Of a stretch of DNA of 48,178 nt, positions 25,245 to 33,551 are shown piece by piece; the first letter of the stretch is position 1, and every line of letters starts with the position of its first letter. Both the position numbers and the translations under genes were made by a program. The notes beneath the pieces were generated by a model, which was not told the DNA's origin, made no database searches, and saw only the letters and a program-made list of their open reading frames with translations. The stretch is from Candidatus Cloacimonadota bacterium. Its GTDB lineage: Bacteria > Cloacimonadota > Cloacimonadia > Cloacimonadales > Cloacimonadaceae. Location: the NCBI GenBank assembly GCA_023228285.1, contig JALOBM010000011.1, positions 1 through 48,178 of the forward strand, read 5' to 3'.

Positions 25245-26525
25245 ATGCAATATCAAGAATTTTTAGACCACATCTATCAGCGCTATTCTGGAAACGTGAA
25301 GCTGGAGTTGGGCCGTATGGAAGGGCTACTAAAGGACATGGGCGAGCCCCAAAAACAACTGCACGGCTTTCATGTGGCTGGGACAAACGGCAAAGGCAGC
25401 ATCTGTGCCAGCCTGGAAGCTCTTGCTCTGGCTCACGGCCAACGTACCGGCTTGAACACTTCACCACACCTGATCAACTACACAGAGCGCTTCAGGATAG
25501 ATGGGAAAGAATTGGATATCAAGCCCATTCTGGATGCATTTAACCAGTATGAAGAGCTGTTCAACAAATGGGAAGCCTCTTTCTTCGAGATCACCACTGC
25601 CATCGCTTTTGCCCTCTTTGCCAGAGCCAATCTCGATCTATCCATCATCGAAGTAGGTTTGGGAGGCAGGCTGGACGCCACCAATCTCTTTATTCCGGAT
25701 ATTAGTGCCATCAGTACAATCGGGCTGGATCACATCAAGACTCTGGGCAGCAACACCCAGATTATCGCCGCGGAAAAGGCGGGGATCATAAAAAGTGGCG
25801 TACCCCTGGTCTTGGGAGACATTGAAGCTCCGGCAAAGGAAGTGATTCTGGACAGAGCCACTGCCATGGGCGCTCTCACATATCAATTTGGCACAGATTG
25901 GAAGGTGGAGATTGTCTCGGACAACACCGCCGGAATCTGCTTTGAATATGTGTTTGGTAAATACATTTATCGGGGTCTGAAGAGCAACCTCATGGGCGAA
26001 CACCAGGCCGCAAACATCGGCTTGGCGATCACTGCCTTCATCCTGTATTGCGAGAAACACAAGCTGCAGATTTGTGAGCAAAAAATCCGCAATGCTTTAC
26101 TAAAGATCAATTGGGCAGGCCGTATGCAGGTACTTTCCACTCAACCCACCGTGATCGTGGACGGTGCTCATAATGTACATGGAGTCACAGCTTTGATGGC
26201 TACTCTGAATAAAGTGTTTCCAGACAGAAAGCTGCGCTTTGTCATCTCCATACTGGCCGATAAAGACTACAGTGAAATGATCCGCTTATTCTGCTCGCAA
26301 GCCGAACGGCTGTATGTGGCGCAAAACAAATCCGATCGTGCAGCCAGCGCTGAAGCTCAATTGACTCAGATCGCCAAACACCACATCCCCGCTACGGCAT
26401 ATCCCTCAGTAGCGGAAGCGTATAAAGCAGCCATTAGGGATGCCGGTAGAAATGGCGTCGTGGTGGCTGGTGGATCGCTATATACCGTTGGAGAAGTAAT
26501 CTCCGCACACAAGGCTGATGCATAA
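25245..26525 (+). CDS. folC: Bifunctional folylpolyglutamate synthase/dihydrofolate synthase
   Basis: 426-residue Mur-ligase-like enzyme that adds glutamate to dihydropteroate and folates. The ATP-binding loop is GTNGKGSICASLEAL, and later family motifs are TSPHLINYTERFRIDGK, EVGLGGRLDATN, GLDHIKTLG, and WAGRMQVLS followed by VDGAHNVHGV. Length is standard. The start ATG at 25245 is preceded by a GAGGT site. The 3' end overlaps rnhC by 8 nt, implying coupled expression, though the functions are unrelated. Confidence 0.95.
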   Translation: MQYQEFLDHIYQRYSGNVKLELGRMEGLLKDMGEPQKQLHGFHVAGTNGKGSICASLEALALAHGQRTGLNTSPHLINYTERFRIDGKELDIKPILDAFNQYEELFNKWEASFFEITTAIAFALFARANLDLSIIEVGLGGRLDATNLFIPDISAISTIGLDHIKTLGSNTQIIAAEKAGIIKSGVPLVLGDIEAPAKEVILDRATAMGALTYQFGTDWKVEIVSDNTAGICFEYVFGKYIYRGLKSNLMGEHQAANIGLAITAFILYCEKHKLQICEQKIRNALLKINWAGRMQVLSTQPTVIVDGAHNVHGVTALMATLNKVFPDRKLRFVISILADKDYSEMIRLFCSQAERLYVAQNKSDRAASAEAQLTQIAKHHIPATAYPSVAEAYKAAIRDAGRNGVVVAGGSLYTVGEVISAHKADA

Positions 26526-27456
26526 AGAGATCCAGAGTTATCTCTCCCATCTTACACCCATGCTTCTGACGCGCGGGATAGACATCTATCTGCAACAAGA
26601 GATTGCCTGGGGACATCAATTGAAGGTGCGACGCGGCAACGACTGTGCAACGATCAACATCTATTACAGCGAAAAGAAAGGGATCAGCAGAGTATTGAGC
26701 TCAGTCAAAGACAGTAGCCTGAAACAGGAACTTGAGCTGCTGCTATTGGGAGAAAAGGAAGAGAATGCTTTCGCCGGATTTCACAACTGGCATCGCTGGA
26801 TCGGTAGCGATGAATGTGGAAAAGGCGATTATTTCGGCCCCCTGGTGACCTCTGCCTTCTATGTAAGCGCAGAGCAGGTTTCAGCCCTACAAGCCTTGGG
26901 AGTGCAGGATAGTAAACATTTGAACGATCCCCGCATCGTGAAAATAGCTAAAAGCATCTACCTGAATTTCCCCAACCAAGCCGCCTGCATCGTACTTAAA
27001 CCCAGCAAATACAACGAACTGATCGCTGATTTCCGCATGCAGAAGCTGAACCTCAATGACCTCCTGGCATGGTTGCATGAAAGAGTGATCATGGAGCTTT
27101 TTGCTGCTCACGCCGATGCAGAAGGCTCTGTGGTAGATCAGTTTTCCCGAACTCAGAAAGTGAAGAACCGCATAAACAAGAAGCAACCGCAATTGAATGT
27201 GATTGAACGACCATCCGGTGAGCGGGATATTGCAGTAGCTGCAGCTTCGATTTTGGCACGCTATCAGTTTCTGGAAGCCCGGGCAGTATTGGAACGGCGC
27301 TACAAGTTCAGTTTTCCCAAAGGAGCCGGACCTTCAGCAGTCAAGGCCGCACGTGAGTATCTGGTTCAACATCCTTCAGGGAGGTTGGCTGATGTGGCAA
27401 AAGTGCATTTCAAAACCACACAGAGTCTGCTACCTGATATCTTCGATGATATATAA
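26518..27456 (+). CDS. rnhC: Ribonuclease HIII
   Basis: 312-residue type 2 RNase H that cleaves the RNA strand of RNA-DNA hybrids. An N-terminal TBP-like substrate-binding domain (~1-85), typical of HIII rather than HII, precedes the catalytic domain beginning GSDECGKGDYFGPLVTSAF. Asp and Glu of DECGKGD are catalytic, and a further Asp lies in VQDSKHLND. GERDIAVAAASILARYQFLEA is the conserved helix near the end of the active site. Length is normal for HIII. It overlaps folC by 8 nt. HIII is best known from Firmicutes and a few other lineages, so its presence in an FCB-like genome is a mild point of interest. Confidence 0.93.
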   Translation: MHKEIQSYLSHLTPMLLTRGIDIYLQQEIAWGHQLKVRRGNDCATINIYYSEKKGISRVLSSVKDSSLKQELELLLLGEKEENAFAGFHNWHRWIGSDECGKGDYFGPLVTSAFYVSAEQVSALQALGVQDSKHLNDPRIVKIAKSIYLNFPNQAACIVLKPSKYNELIADFRMQKLNLNDLLAWLHERVIMELFAAHADAEGSVVDQFSRTQKVKNRINKKQPQLNVIERPSGERDIAVAAASILARYQFLEARAVLERRYKFSFPKGAGPSAVKAAREYLVQHPSGRLADVAKVHFKTTQSLLPDIFDDI

Positions 27457-27756
27457 TCTCTATAGATGTTCCCGGAAATCTCGCAATCGACACGGGAAGA
27501 ACCTCGAAGGAACTAAAGTATAAATATCTATAAACATAGAAAGGACGGTAAACAACAAAGTTCTTGACAGATTTCATAGTATTCAGAACTTGTAAATAAC
27601 AACGTAGCATAACAATCCACAGCCTCACTGGCGATTCGTTACGGCTTATCTGATTACAAGGCTTTAAAGGTCTTTTATTTTACTCATCTGGGCTTTTGCC
27701 CTATATTTAACTTACTAATTATTAACATGATACATGCCAATCTTGGAGAAATGTAT
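27457..27756 (+). other. 300-nt intergenic region before the HEAT-like gene; no gene seen
   Basis: Low-complexity, AT-rich spacer. It holds a 7-bp stem (AAGTTCT 27558-27564 with AGAACTT 27585-27591) that contains a TTGACA with no partner -10, and a small GGGC-TTTT-GCCC hairpin near 27690. None of these is convincing as a terminator or promoter. The dispersed palindromic element is absent here. Confidence 0.5.
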
Positions 27757-28599
27757 ATGATCAAAGAAGTAGGACGTCTGAATATTGACGACTATAAATT
27801 ACTCGACGCTCAGGTAGAGAAAATCTTCCGCAACATGGACAAAGACAAAGTAGCTCTGGCTATCAAACAAATCACAGATGTGGGAAATACAGCGAACTAC
27901 TTTGTCCGCGAAGAACTCGGTAAACGCCTGGCAGCTTACACTGGAACCGGCAATCTGGATCAGGTTTGCGGCGATCTCTTGGGAGATTATATCTACGGCA
28001 TCAGAGCCACAGGGCTCTTTTATTTCTACTACAGGTATCAGGATGATCCGGTGCGCATCATCACAACCCTTGGTAAAACATACGAATCCGTTCCCTGGGA
28101 AAGCGAAACCATCTGTTTTGAATTGTGGAAGCGCTTCCCCGATGCCATGCGTGAACAAATGCCGCTGTGGGCTGAAAGCGACAACGAAAAGAAGCGCGCC
28201 ATGAGCATGCACGGCATGGAAAACATCGCCGCCCGCAATCCCCAATTTGTACTCACCTTCATCTCTCGCCTCTTGGATGACGAAAGCGAAGAAGTCCAGA
28301 AAAAGATCTCCCACATCCTAACCCAGGTTGGCAGAGTACGCCCCATCCAAACTTACGTAAATGTCCGCCGCTGGCTGCTGGATGCCGACGAAATCCGCTT
28401 CAACACCATCTGGCAAACCTTGAAAAAACTGGCCAATATCTACACGCAAAAGAGCAAGAAAGATCGCGGAAACGATTTTATCAGCATTTCCCAACGCACC
28501 ATTGCCGATTGGAAGAAAGACCCCAATCCCAATGTGCAAAGTATGGGCAATAAACTTGGCTCCGTGATCCACATGCGCAAGAAGGCAAATGCCCGCTAA
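27757..28599 (+). CDS. Alpha-helical repeat (HEAT-like) protein of unknown function
   Basis: 280 residues predicted to be all-helical. Repeats such as MSMHGMENIAARNPQFVLTFISRLLDDESEEVQKKISHILTQVGR have the spacing of HEAT/ARM repeats and resemble DNA alkylation repair (AlkD-like) scaffolds. The Trp-x3-Asp active-site pattern found in the related gene at 29.4 kb is not evident, so it may be a binding scaffold only. There is no signal peptide. Start: ATG at 27757, with GGAG 8 nt upstream; ATGs at 27727 and 27751 are alternatives. It overlaps the methyltransferase gene by 11 nt. Confidence 0.7.
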   Translation: MIKEVGRLNIDDYKLLDAQVEKIFRNMDKDKVALAIKQITDVGNTANYFVREELGKRLAAYTGTGNLDQVCGDLLGDYIYGIRATGLFYFYYRYQDDPVRIITTLGKTYESVPWESETICFELWKRFPDAMREQMPLWAESDNEKKRAMSMHGMENIAARNPQFVLTFISRLLDDESEEVQKKISHILTQVGRVRPIQTYVNVRRWLLDADEIRFNTIWQTLKKLANIYTQKSKKDRGNDFISISQRTIADWKKDPNPNVQSMGNKLGSVIHMRKKANAR

Positions 28600-29326
28600 T
28601 CTATCCCGAATCAGTATCATCCTGGTGGAACCCATCTATGCCGGGAATGTGGGCGCAATCGCCAGGATCATGAACAACTTTTGCTTTACAGACCTGCGCA
28701 TTGTAGGCTCGGTTCCGCAGAAGAATGATTTTTACCTTGCCATGCACTCCGAACACCTCTTGGAAGACGCAAGCATCTTTCCTACTTTGGCAGAAGCCAT
28801 CACGGATCTTGACCGTGTGATAGCCTTCTCCCGCAGATTGGGAAAGACCAAACCTATAGACCTGTCTCCCATGCAGATGGCCGCCTATGTCCACGAACTT
28901 CCGGAGCTCAAGCTCGGGCTTGTCTTCGGCCGCGAAACCTTTGGCCTCACCGATGAAGAAGCCGATCTATGCCCCCTGCGCTGTCACTTCAGCGCAAACA
29001 AAGCCTTTCCTTCCATCAATCTGGCTCAGGCCGTGGCTCTTGCCACCTACGAAATCCAAAGTTTTGAACAGCGCAATCTGGAAGACGGGGGGACAAAGAA
29101 GAACGGAGCTGTAGACGGCGAGGAACTGGGCAAAATATATCGTTATATGAAAGATGTACTTGGTGATATCGGCTATTTCACAAATCACGAAACTACGAAT
29201 TGGGATGCCTTCCTCAAAAAGATGCTGGCGCAACTGAATCCAAACAAAGAAATGGTCTATCGCCTGCGGCAGATGTTCAATCGCATTCATGTTTTGGTTA
29301 CCGGCAAAGGCAAAGGCTATGAATAA
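28589..29326 (+). CDS. trmJ: TrmJ-like SPOUT tRNA/rRNA 2'-O-methyltransferase
   Basis: 245 residues with the knotted SPOUT fold. Three TrmH-family motifs are seen: motif 1 LVEPIYAGNVGAIARIMNNF, motif 2 GLVFGRETFGLTDEEADLC and motif 3 FPSINLAQAVALATYEI. In the TrmJ subfamily these proteins methylate the 2'-OH of tRNA position 32. The C-terminal ~80 residues form an extra helical domain as in TrmJ. The exact substrate (Cm32/Um32 or another RNA) is family inference. It is sandwiched between two helical-repeat proteins, overlapping the first by 11 nt. Confidence 0.85.
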   Translation: MPANLSRISIILVEPIYAGNVGAIARIMNNFCFTDLRIVGSVPQKNDFYLAMHSEHLLEDASIFPTLAEAITDLDRVIAFSRRLGKTKPIDLSPMQMAAYVHELPELKLGLVFGRETFGLTDEEADLCPLRCHFSANKAFPSINLAQAVALATYEIQSFEQRNLEDGGTKKNGAVDGEELGKIYRYMKDVLGDIGYFTNHETTNWDAFLKKMLAQLNPNKEMVYRLRQMFNRIHVLVTGKGKGYE

Positions 29327-29421
29327 CTATCATTACAAAACCGTCAATTGGAATAATCCTTGCTCGTCAAAACACAGGCGAAGACTTGTTCAAGGATATT
29401 CTTTTATCTAAGGAAGCTTCA

Positions 29422-30270
29422 ATGGAAGAGCTAAACGACAGATTCAAAGAGATTTACAAACTGGTGGAGAAATTCTGCTTCGATCGCGAAAACCCCGAGA
29501 AAGCGATCCAAAACATGCGTAATTTTTCTGAAGGATACGATGCCTTTGGGATTGATGATGAAGAGATCAAGATTCTGCGCGACAGGATCTTGGATGAATA
29601 TGACCTCAGCCCCAGGGACTTGGCGGATTTTGGCTTGATCCTCTTGAAAAGCGGTAAATATGAATTCGGTACTCTGGCTATATTCCTGATCAAAAAACAC
29701 CGCCCCCGCCTGGATCCATACATCCGCGAACGTGTCAAGGAATGGCTGGATACGGCAGTGGAAAACTGGGCTCATGCCGACCTTCTGGGCATTAAAATTT
29801 TGCCTGTACTATTTGAACTGGAACTCACAGATCTGCAAAGCTTTAGCTCCTGGAGAGACTCCCCTTCCAAATGGACCCGAAGAGCCGCTATCACATCTCT
29901 CATCTGGCTGCGTAAAGCCTTTCCCGCCGAGGATGTTCTGCGTTTCATCGAACCTGTATTGAATGACAAAGAACACGTGGTGCAGCAAGCCATCTGTTGG
30001 CTGTTGAAAGACCTCTGGAACAAAGCCGGAGAGCCCGTGGAAGAATTTCTGGAAACTCATAAGAACGATATGAACCGCACCACTCTGAAACAAGTAACCG
30101 CCACCATGCCGCTGTCAAAAGCCCGAAAATTCCTTCCCCAAAAAGCTTTTGGTGCCAAAACCCAGAATGGAGAGCGTAATAAAAGATTCCACAAAAACAG
30201 AAACTATTCCCCAAGAAACTCAAATCCCCGTGAAAGAGGCCCAAAACCTATAGAAAACCGGGAAAAATAA
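29422..30270 (+). CDS. AlkD-like DNA alkylation repair family protein
   Basis: 282 residues, helical repeats. ENWAHADLLG gives the Trp-x3-Asp pair seen in AlkD-type DNA glycosylases (W109/D113 in Bacillus AlkD). SKWTRRAAITSLIWLRK corresponds to the WxRR helix and VVQQAICWLLKDLWNK to the later tryptophan helix. The enzymes excise N3- and N7-alkylpurines. The last ~40 residues are a basic, Asn/Arg-rich disordered tail that may bind nucleic acid. The ATG at 29422 has AAGGA 7 nt upstream; the open frame reaches back to 29386. Activity is plausible because the key residues are kept, but a scaffold role with TrmJ cannot be excluded. Confidence 0.8.
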   Translation: MEELNDRFKEIYKLVEKFCFDRENPEKAIQNMRNFSEGYDAFGIDDEEIKILRDRILDEYDLSPRDLADFGLILLKSGKYEFGTLAIFLIKKHRPRLDPYIRERVKEWLDTAVENWAHADLLGIKILPVLFELELTDLQSFSSWRDSPSKWTRRAAITSLIWLRKAFPAEDVLRFIEPVLNDKEHVVQQAICWLLKDLWNKAGEPVEEFLETHKNDMNRTTLKQVTATMPLSKARKFLPQKAFGAKTQNGERNKRFHKNRNYSPRNSNPRERGPKPIENREK

Positions 30271-30327
30271 CAGCGCATATTTACCTTTTTCACCTCCTAC
30301 CAAGAGCGATCCCCTCTGCTTGAAGCT

Positions 30328-30431
30328 GTACCGAAGCAGATATCATCGGGTAATCATCGAGTGAGCACTGCAGGATAACGCCTTTATATCTCCTTTATAC
30401 TCCGTTTATGCTCTGAGGATGAATAGCACGA
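30328..30431 (+). repeat. Dispersed intergenic palindromic element, copy 4 (short form)
   Basis: The left arm 30328-30356 differs from the left arm of the copy at 13762-13790 by a single base. The centre AGTGAGCACT (30360-30369) is a one-base variant of AGTGATCACT, and the right arm (GGATAACGCCTTTATATC...) is degenerate. It shares the tail GAGGATGAATAGCAC. It lies between the AlkD-like gene and clpB. Confidence 0.75.
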
Positions 30432-30440
30432 ATCCTGCAT

Positions 30441-30494
30441 CGTAGCATTCCGATGCTACTGGGATTTTTCGTATCGTAGCATTCCGCTGCTACG
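30441..30494 (+). repeat. Pair of small REP-like hairpins
   Basis: Two copies of GTAGCATTCCG(A/C)TGCTAC, each a 7-bp stem-loop. The first is GTAGCAT-TCCG-ATGCTAC (30442-30459). The second is CGTAGCA-TTCCGC-TGCTACG (30475-30494). They sit 15 nt apart directly after the palindromic element copy and before the clpB operator. A short T-run (ATTTTTC) follows the first, so it could act as a terminator for the upstream gene. Confidence 0.6.
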
Positions 30495-30616
30495 CTTCAT
30501 TTCTGTGCGGCTCCAGCGAATCATATGACCAACTGCAGCAGTTCATGTAGTTGACGTCCGTTCGGAGCTTGACAACTCCATATGCAGCATGGCTTTTCCG
30601 GTATCACTCTGGGTTT

Positions 30617-30643
30617 TTAGCAGTCTAATAAGTCGACTGCTAA
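30617..30643 (+). promoter_or_regulatory. CIRCE-like HrcA operator upstream of clpB
   Basis: TTAGCAGTC, 9-nt spacer, GACTGCTAA: a perfect 9-bp inverted repeat. The CIRCE consensus is TTAGCACTC-N9-GAGTGCTAA, so each arm differs at one position and the two changes are exactly complementary. T/A pairs extend the symmetry to 30614-30646. The spacing and its place just upstream of the -35 box of a heat-shock gene strongly suggest HrcA control. hrcA is not in the window. Confidence 0.8.
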
Positions 30644-30652
30644 AAAAAGTGC

Positions 30653-30680
30653 TTGACACACAGTACGCTCTGCTTATCTT
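30653..30680 (+). promoter_or_regulatory. Probable promoter of clpB
   Basis: TTGACA (30653-30658), 16-nt spacer, TATCTT (30675-30680; four of six matches). It lies directly after the CIRCE-like operator and 25 nt before the clpB start. Confidence 0.55.
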
Positions 30681-30705
30681 GTCTATATCATATGGAGGTA
30701 AGGTT

Positions 30706-33288
30706 ATGAATACGCAACGTTTAACCATAAAGTCACAAGAACTGATCGCCAATGCCCAAACTATGGCCGGCGAATACGGACATCAGGAAATCACAGACCT
30801 GCATTTACTGAAGGCAATGTTTGACCAGGAGGAAGCCCTGATCCATCCCTTGTTGGCCAAACTGGAGATAAAGACCGACGACATCATGGTAGATCTCGAA
30901 AATGCTCTGCGCAAGCTTCCCCGAGTTCAGGGCGCTCAAGTGTATCTGGCTCAAGCCATTTTGGACATTCTGCACGTTGCGGAGAAGGAAGCGGATCGGT
31001 TGGGGGACGACTACATCAGCGGCGAGCATATTCTGTTGGGCATCCTGTCCACAAAGTGTGAATCTGCGCGGATCCTTTCGGCAAAAGGGCTGGATTCGGA
31101 CAGGCTGTTGCAAGCTCTGAAAGAGGTACGGGGCAATCAGCGGGTCACAGATCAGAATCCTGAAGCCAAATATCAGGCTTTGGAAAAGTATGCCCGCAAT
31201 CTGACCCGTCTGGCCCGGATGGAGAAGCTGGATCCGGTTATCGGGCGGGATGAAGAGATTAGGCGCACGATGCAGATACTATCTCGCAGGCGCAAGAACA
31301 ATCCTATCCTGATCGGGGATCCCGGTGTGGGTAAAACTGCAATCGCCGAAGGATTGGCGCGCAGAATAGTAACCCGGGATGTGCCGGAAAACCTTTTGGG
31401 CAAAGATCTTCTAGAGCTTGATATGGCGTCTTTGGTAGCCGGAGCAAAGTTCCGCGGAGAGTTCGAAGAGCGTTTGAAGGCGGTATTGGCGGAGGTGGAA
31501 AAATCCAGCGGGCAGATCATCCTCTTCATCGACGAGATCCACACAGTTGTAGGCGCAGGCTCGGCAGAAGGCAGCGTGGATGCCTCCAATATGCTGAAGC
31601 CGGCTCTGGCGCGCGGGGCACTACATTGCATCGGCGCTACCACGATCGATGAGTATCGCAAGTATATCGAAAAGGACGCTGCTTTGGAACGCAGATTTCA
31701 GCCGATTCTGGTGGAAGAACCCAGCATGGAGGATACCATCTCCATTTTACGCGGAATCAAAGATAAGTATGAAGTTCATCATGGCGTTCAGATTACGGAC
31801 AGTGCGATTGTAGCGGCGGCTACCCTCTCGGATCGCTATATCTCTGATCGCTTTCTGCCGGATAAGGCCATTGATCTGATCGATGAAGCCTGCAGTAGAT
31901 TGCGTTTGGAGATAGATTCCATGCCCTCCGAATTGGATGAGATCGAGCGCAGAATCAGGCAATTGGAGATAGAACGGCTGTCTCTGGGCAAAGAAACGGA
32001 CGCTTCATCCAAGGCCAGGCTCGAAAAGATAAATGAAGAACTGGCTCGACTTTCCGAAGAGCGCAATAGCATGAAACTGCAGTGGGGAAATGAAAAAAAA
32101 CAAATAGAACAGATCAGACAGATCAAAGAAGAGATCGAAAACCTGAGAATGGAAGCGGAAAAGGCAGAACGGGAAGGAAACTACGAAAAAACCGCTGAGA
32201 TCCGTTATGGCAGCCTGAGCGCTAAAGAACATGAATTGAATGCATTGCGTGAAAAGAAGCAAGGCACAGAGATGACACTCCTGAAAGAACAGGTGGACGA
32301 GGAATTGGTGGCAGAAGTAGTATCCAAATGGACAGGCATCCCCGTATCCAAGCTGGCTTCCGGAGAGATGAAGAAACTGCTGTCTCTGGAAGATGTATTG
32401 GCTCAGAGAGTGGTGGGTCAAAAAGAAGGTATCAAAGCCCTGGCAAATGCGATCCGGCGTAGTCGCAGCGGGCTTTCGGATGAGAACAGACCGATAGGCT
32501 CCTTCATCTTTTTGGGGCCTACGGGAGTGGGCAAGACTGAACTGGCCAAGACGCTTGCCAGCTATCTATTTGATACCGAAAAGGCATTGCTGAGGCTGGA
32601 TATGAGCGAGTTTATGGAGCGGCACTCCGTGGCTCGGTTGATCGGTGCGCCTCCCGGATATGTGGGTTACGAAGAGGGAGGATACCTCACCGAGGCGGTG
32701 CGCAGACGCCCATATAGCGTGATTCTCTTTGATGAAATCGAGAAGGCTCATGGCGATGTGTTCAACCTCTTGCTGCAGATATTGGACGATGGCAGATTGA
32801 CCGATGGTAAGGGGCGCACGGTGGATTTTCGCCATAGCGTGATCATCCTTACATCCAATATCGGCAGTCAGGAAATCTACAATCATCAGGGGGATTTGGC
32901 GGAGATCAGGCCGCAGTTGATGAGCATCCTGCGGGACTACTTCCGTCCGGAATTTCTCAACCGCCTGGACGACATCATTGTGTTCCATAGATTGGATAAA
33001 GAGCAGATTCGGAGGATTGTCCGCTTGCAATTGGATATCCTGGCAGACAGATTGGCAAAGCGGGATCTCAGTTTGAAGTTTAGCGAAAAACTGGTGGATC
33101 ATATTGCGGATGTTGGGTTTGATCCACAGTTCGGTGCCAGACCGTTGAAACGAGCCATTCAGAGCGAGTTGGAGGACTTGTTGGCGAAATCTCTTTTGAC
33201 TTCCGACATACCGCCAAATGCTGATATAATGGTGGATTATGATGGCGGTGGAGCAGGGATTGGGATAAAATACGTCCCCAAACAATAA
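30706..33288 (+). CDS. clpB: ClpB protein-disaggregating AAA+ chaperone
   Basis: 860 residues, a normal ClpB length. The N-terminal Clp-N repeat domain (~1-145) is followed by NBD1 with Walker [10 protein letters not shown] and Walker [16 protein letters not shown] coiled-coil M-domain (~400-520: [22 protein letters not shown]..., typical of ClpB rather than ClpA/C) precedes NBD2 with [12 protein letters not shown] and [11 protein letters not shown]. The C-terminal domain shows [16 protein letters not shown]. It works with DnaK to rescue aggregated proteins. The start at 30706 is chosen over the longer open frame from 30589 because GGAGG is 7 nt upstream and the family N-terminus ([12 protein letters not shown]) begins there. 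The CIRCE-like operator predicts heat-shock control. Confidence 0.97.
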   Translation: MNTQRLTIKSQELIANAQTMAGEYGHQEITDLHLLKAMFDQEEALIHPLLAKLEIKTDDIMVDLENALRKLPRVQGAQVYLAQAILDILHVAEKEADRLGDDYISGEHILLGILSTKCESARILSAKGLDSDRLLQALKEVRGNQRVTDQNPEAKYQALEKYARNLTRLARMEKLDPVIGRDEEIRRTMQILSRRRKNNPILIGDPGVGKTAIAEGLARRIVTRDVPENLLGKDLLELDMASLVAGAKFRGEFEERLKAVLAEVEKSSGQIILFIDEIHTVVGAGSAEGSVDASNMLKPALARGALHCIGATTIDEYRKYIEKDAALERRFQPILVEEPSMEDTISILRGIKDKYEVHHGVQITDSAIVAAATLSDRYISDRFLPDKAIDLIDEACSRLRLEIDSMPSELDEIERRIRQLEIERLSLGKETDASSKARLEKINEELARLSEERNSMKLQWGNEKKQIEQIRQIKEEIENLRMEAEKAEREGNYEKTAEIRYGSLSAKEHELNALREKKQGTEMTLLKEQVDEELVAEVVSKWTGIPVSKLASGEMKKLLSLEDVLAQRVVGQKEGIKALANAIRRSRSGLSDENRPIGSFIFLGPTGVGKTELAKTLASYLFDTEKALLRLDMSEFMERHSVARLIGAPPGYVGYEEGGYLTEAVRRRPYSVILFDEIEKAHGDVFNLLLQILDDGRLTDGKGRTVDFRHSVIILTSNIGSQEIYNHQGDLAEIRPQLMSILRDYFRPEFLNRLDDIIVFHRLDKEQIRRIVRLQLDILADRLAKRDLSLKFSEKLVDHIADVGFDPQFGARPLKRAIQSELEDLLAKSLLTSDIPPNADIMVDYDGGGAGIGIKYVPKQ

Positions 33289-33551
33289 ATCCTGCTTGAC
33301 AGAATTCTTGAATCAACAATATGTGAATATTGGGGTGAAAATATCCCTTTGAGTTTATAGTGTGGTTAGGTTTTCGGAGCTGTTCTTCCTGAATAGGGAC
33401 GCTGCTCCAGGACTACATATCGAAGGTGCATCTCTGCGGCTATGGAATTTCTATTGCACAGAATGCTTTGTATTGATTACATACTTCTGGAAATCAGGGT
33501 ATAAAACAAATGAATAGCACCAATCTAATAACCTAAGAAAGGAGAAACGCA
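33289..33551 (+). promoter_or_regulatory. Long leader region of the second giant surface-protein gene
   Basis: 263 nt without a gene. Candidate promoter parts are TTGACA at 33296-33301 and TATAAA at 33500-33505. They are too far apart to work together, and neither has a good partner. A weak stem (GGAGC...GCTCC, around 33380-33412) is present. No clear terminator follows clpB. A strong AAAGGAG precedes the next start. Confidence 0.3.

Noticed and set aside
30589..30705. Longer N-terminus of clpB from an upstream ATG
   Set aside because: The extension would run across the CIRCE-like operator and promoter, and the known ClpB N-terminus begins at 30706 behind GGAGG.
32566..33285. 239-codon open frame on the - strand over clpB
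   Set aside because: It overlaps the conserved NBD2 of clpB and looks like a codon-bias shadow.
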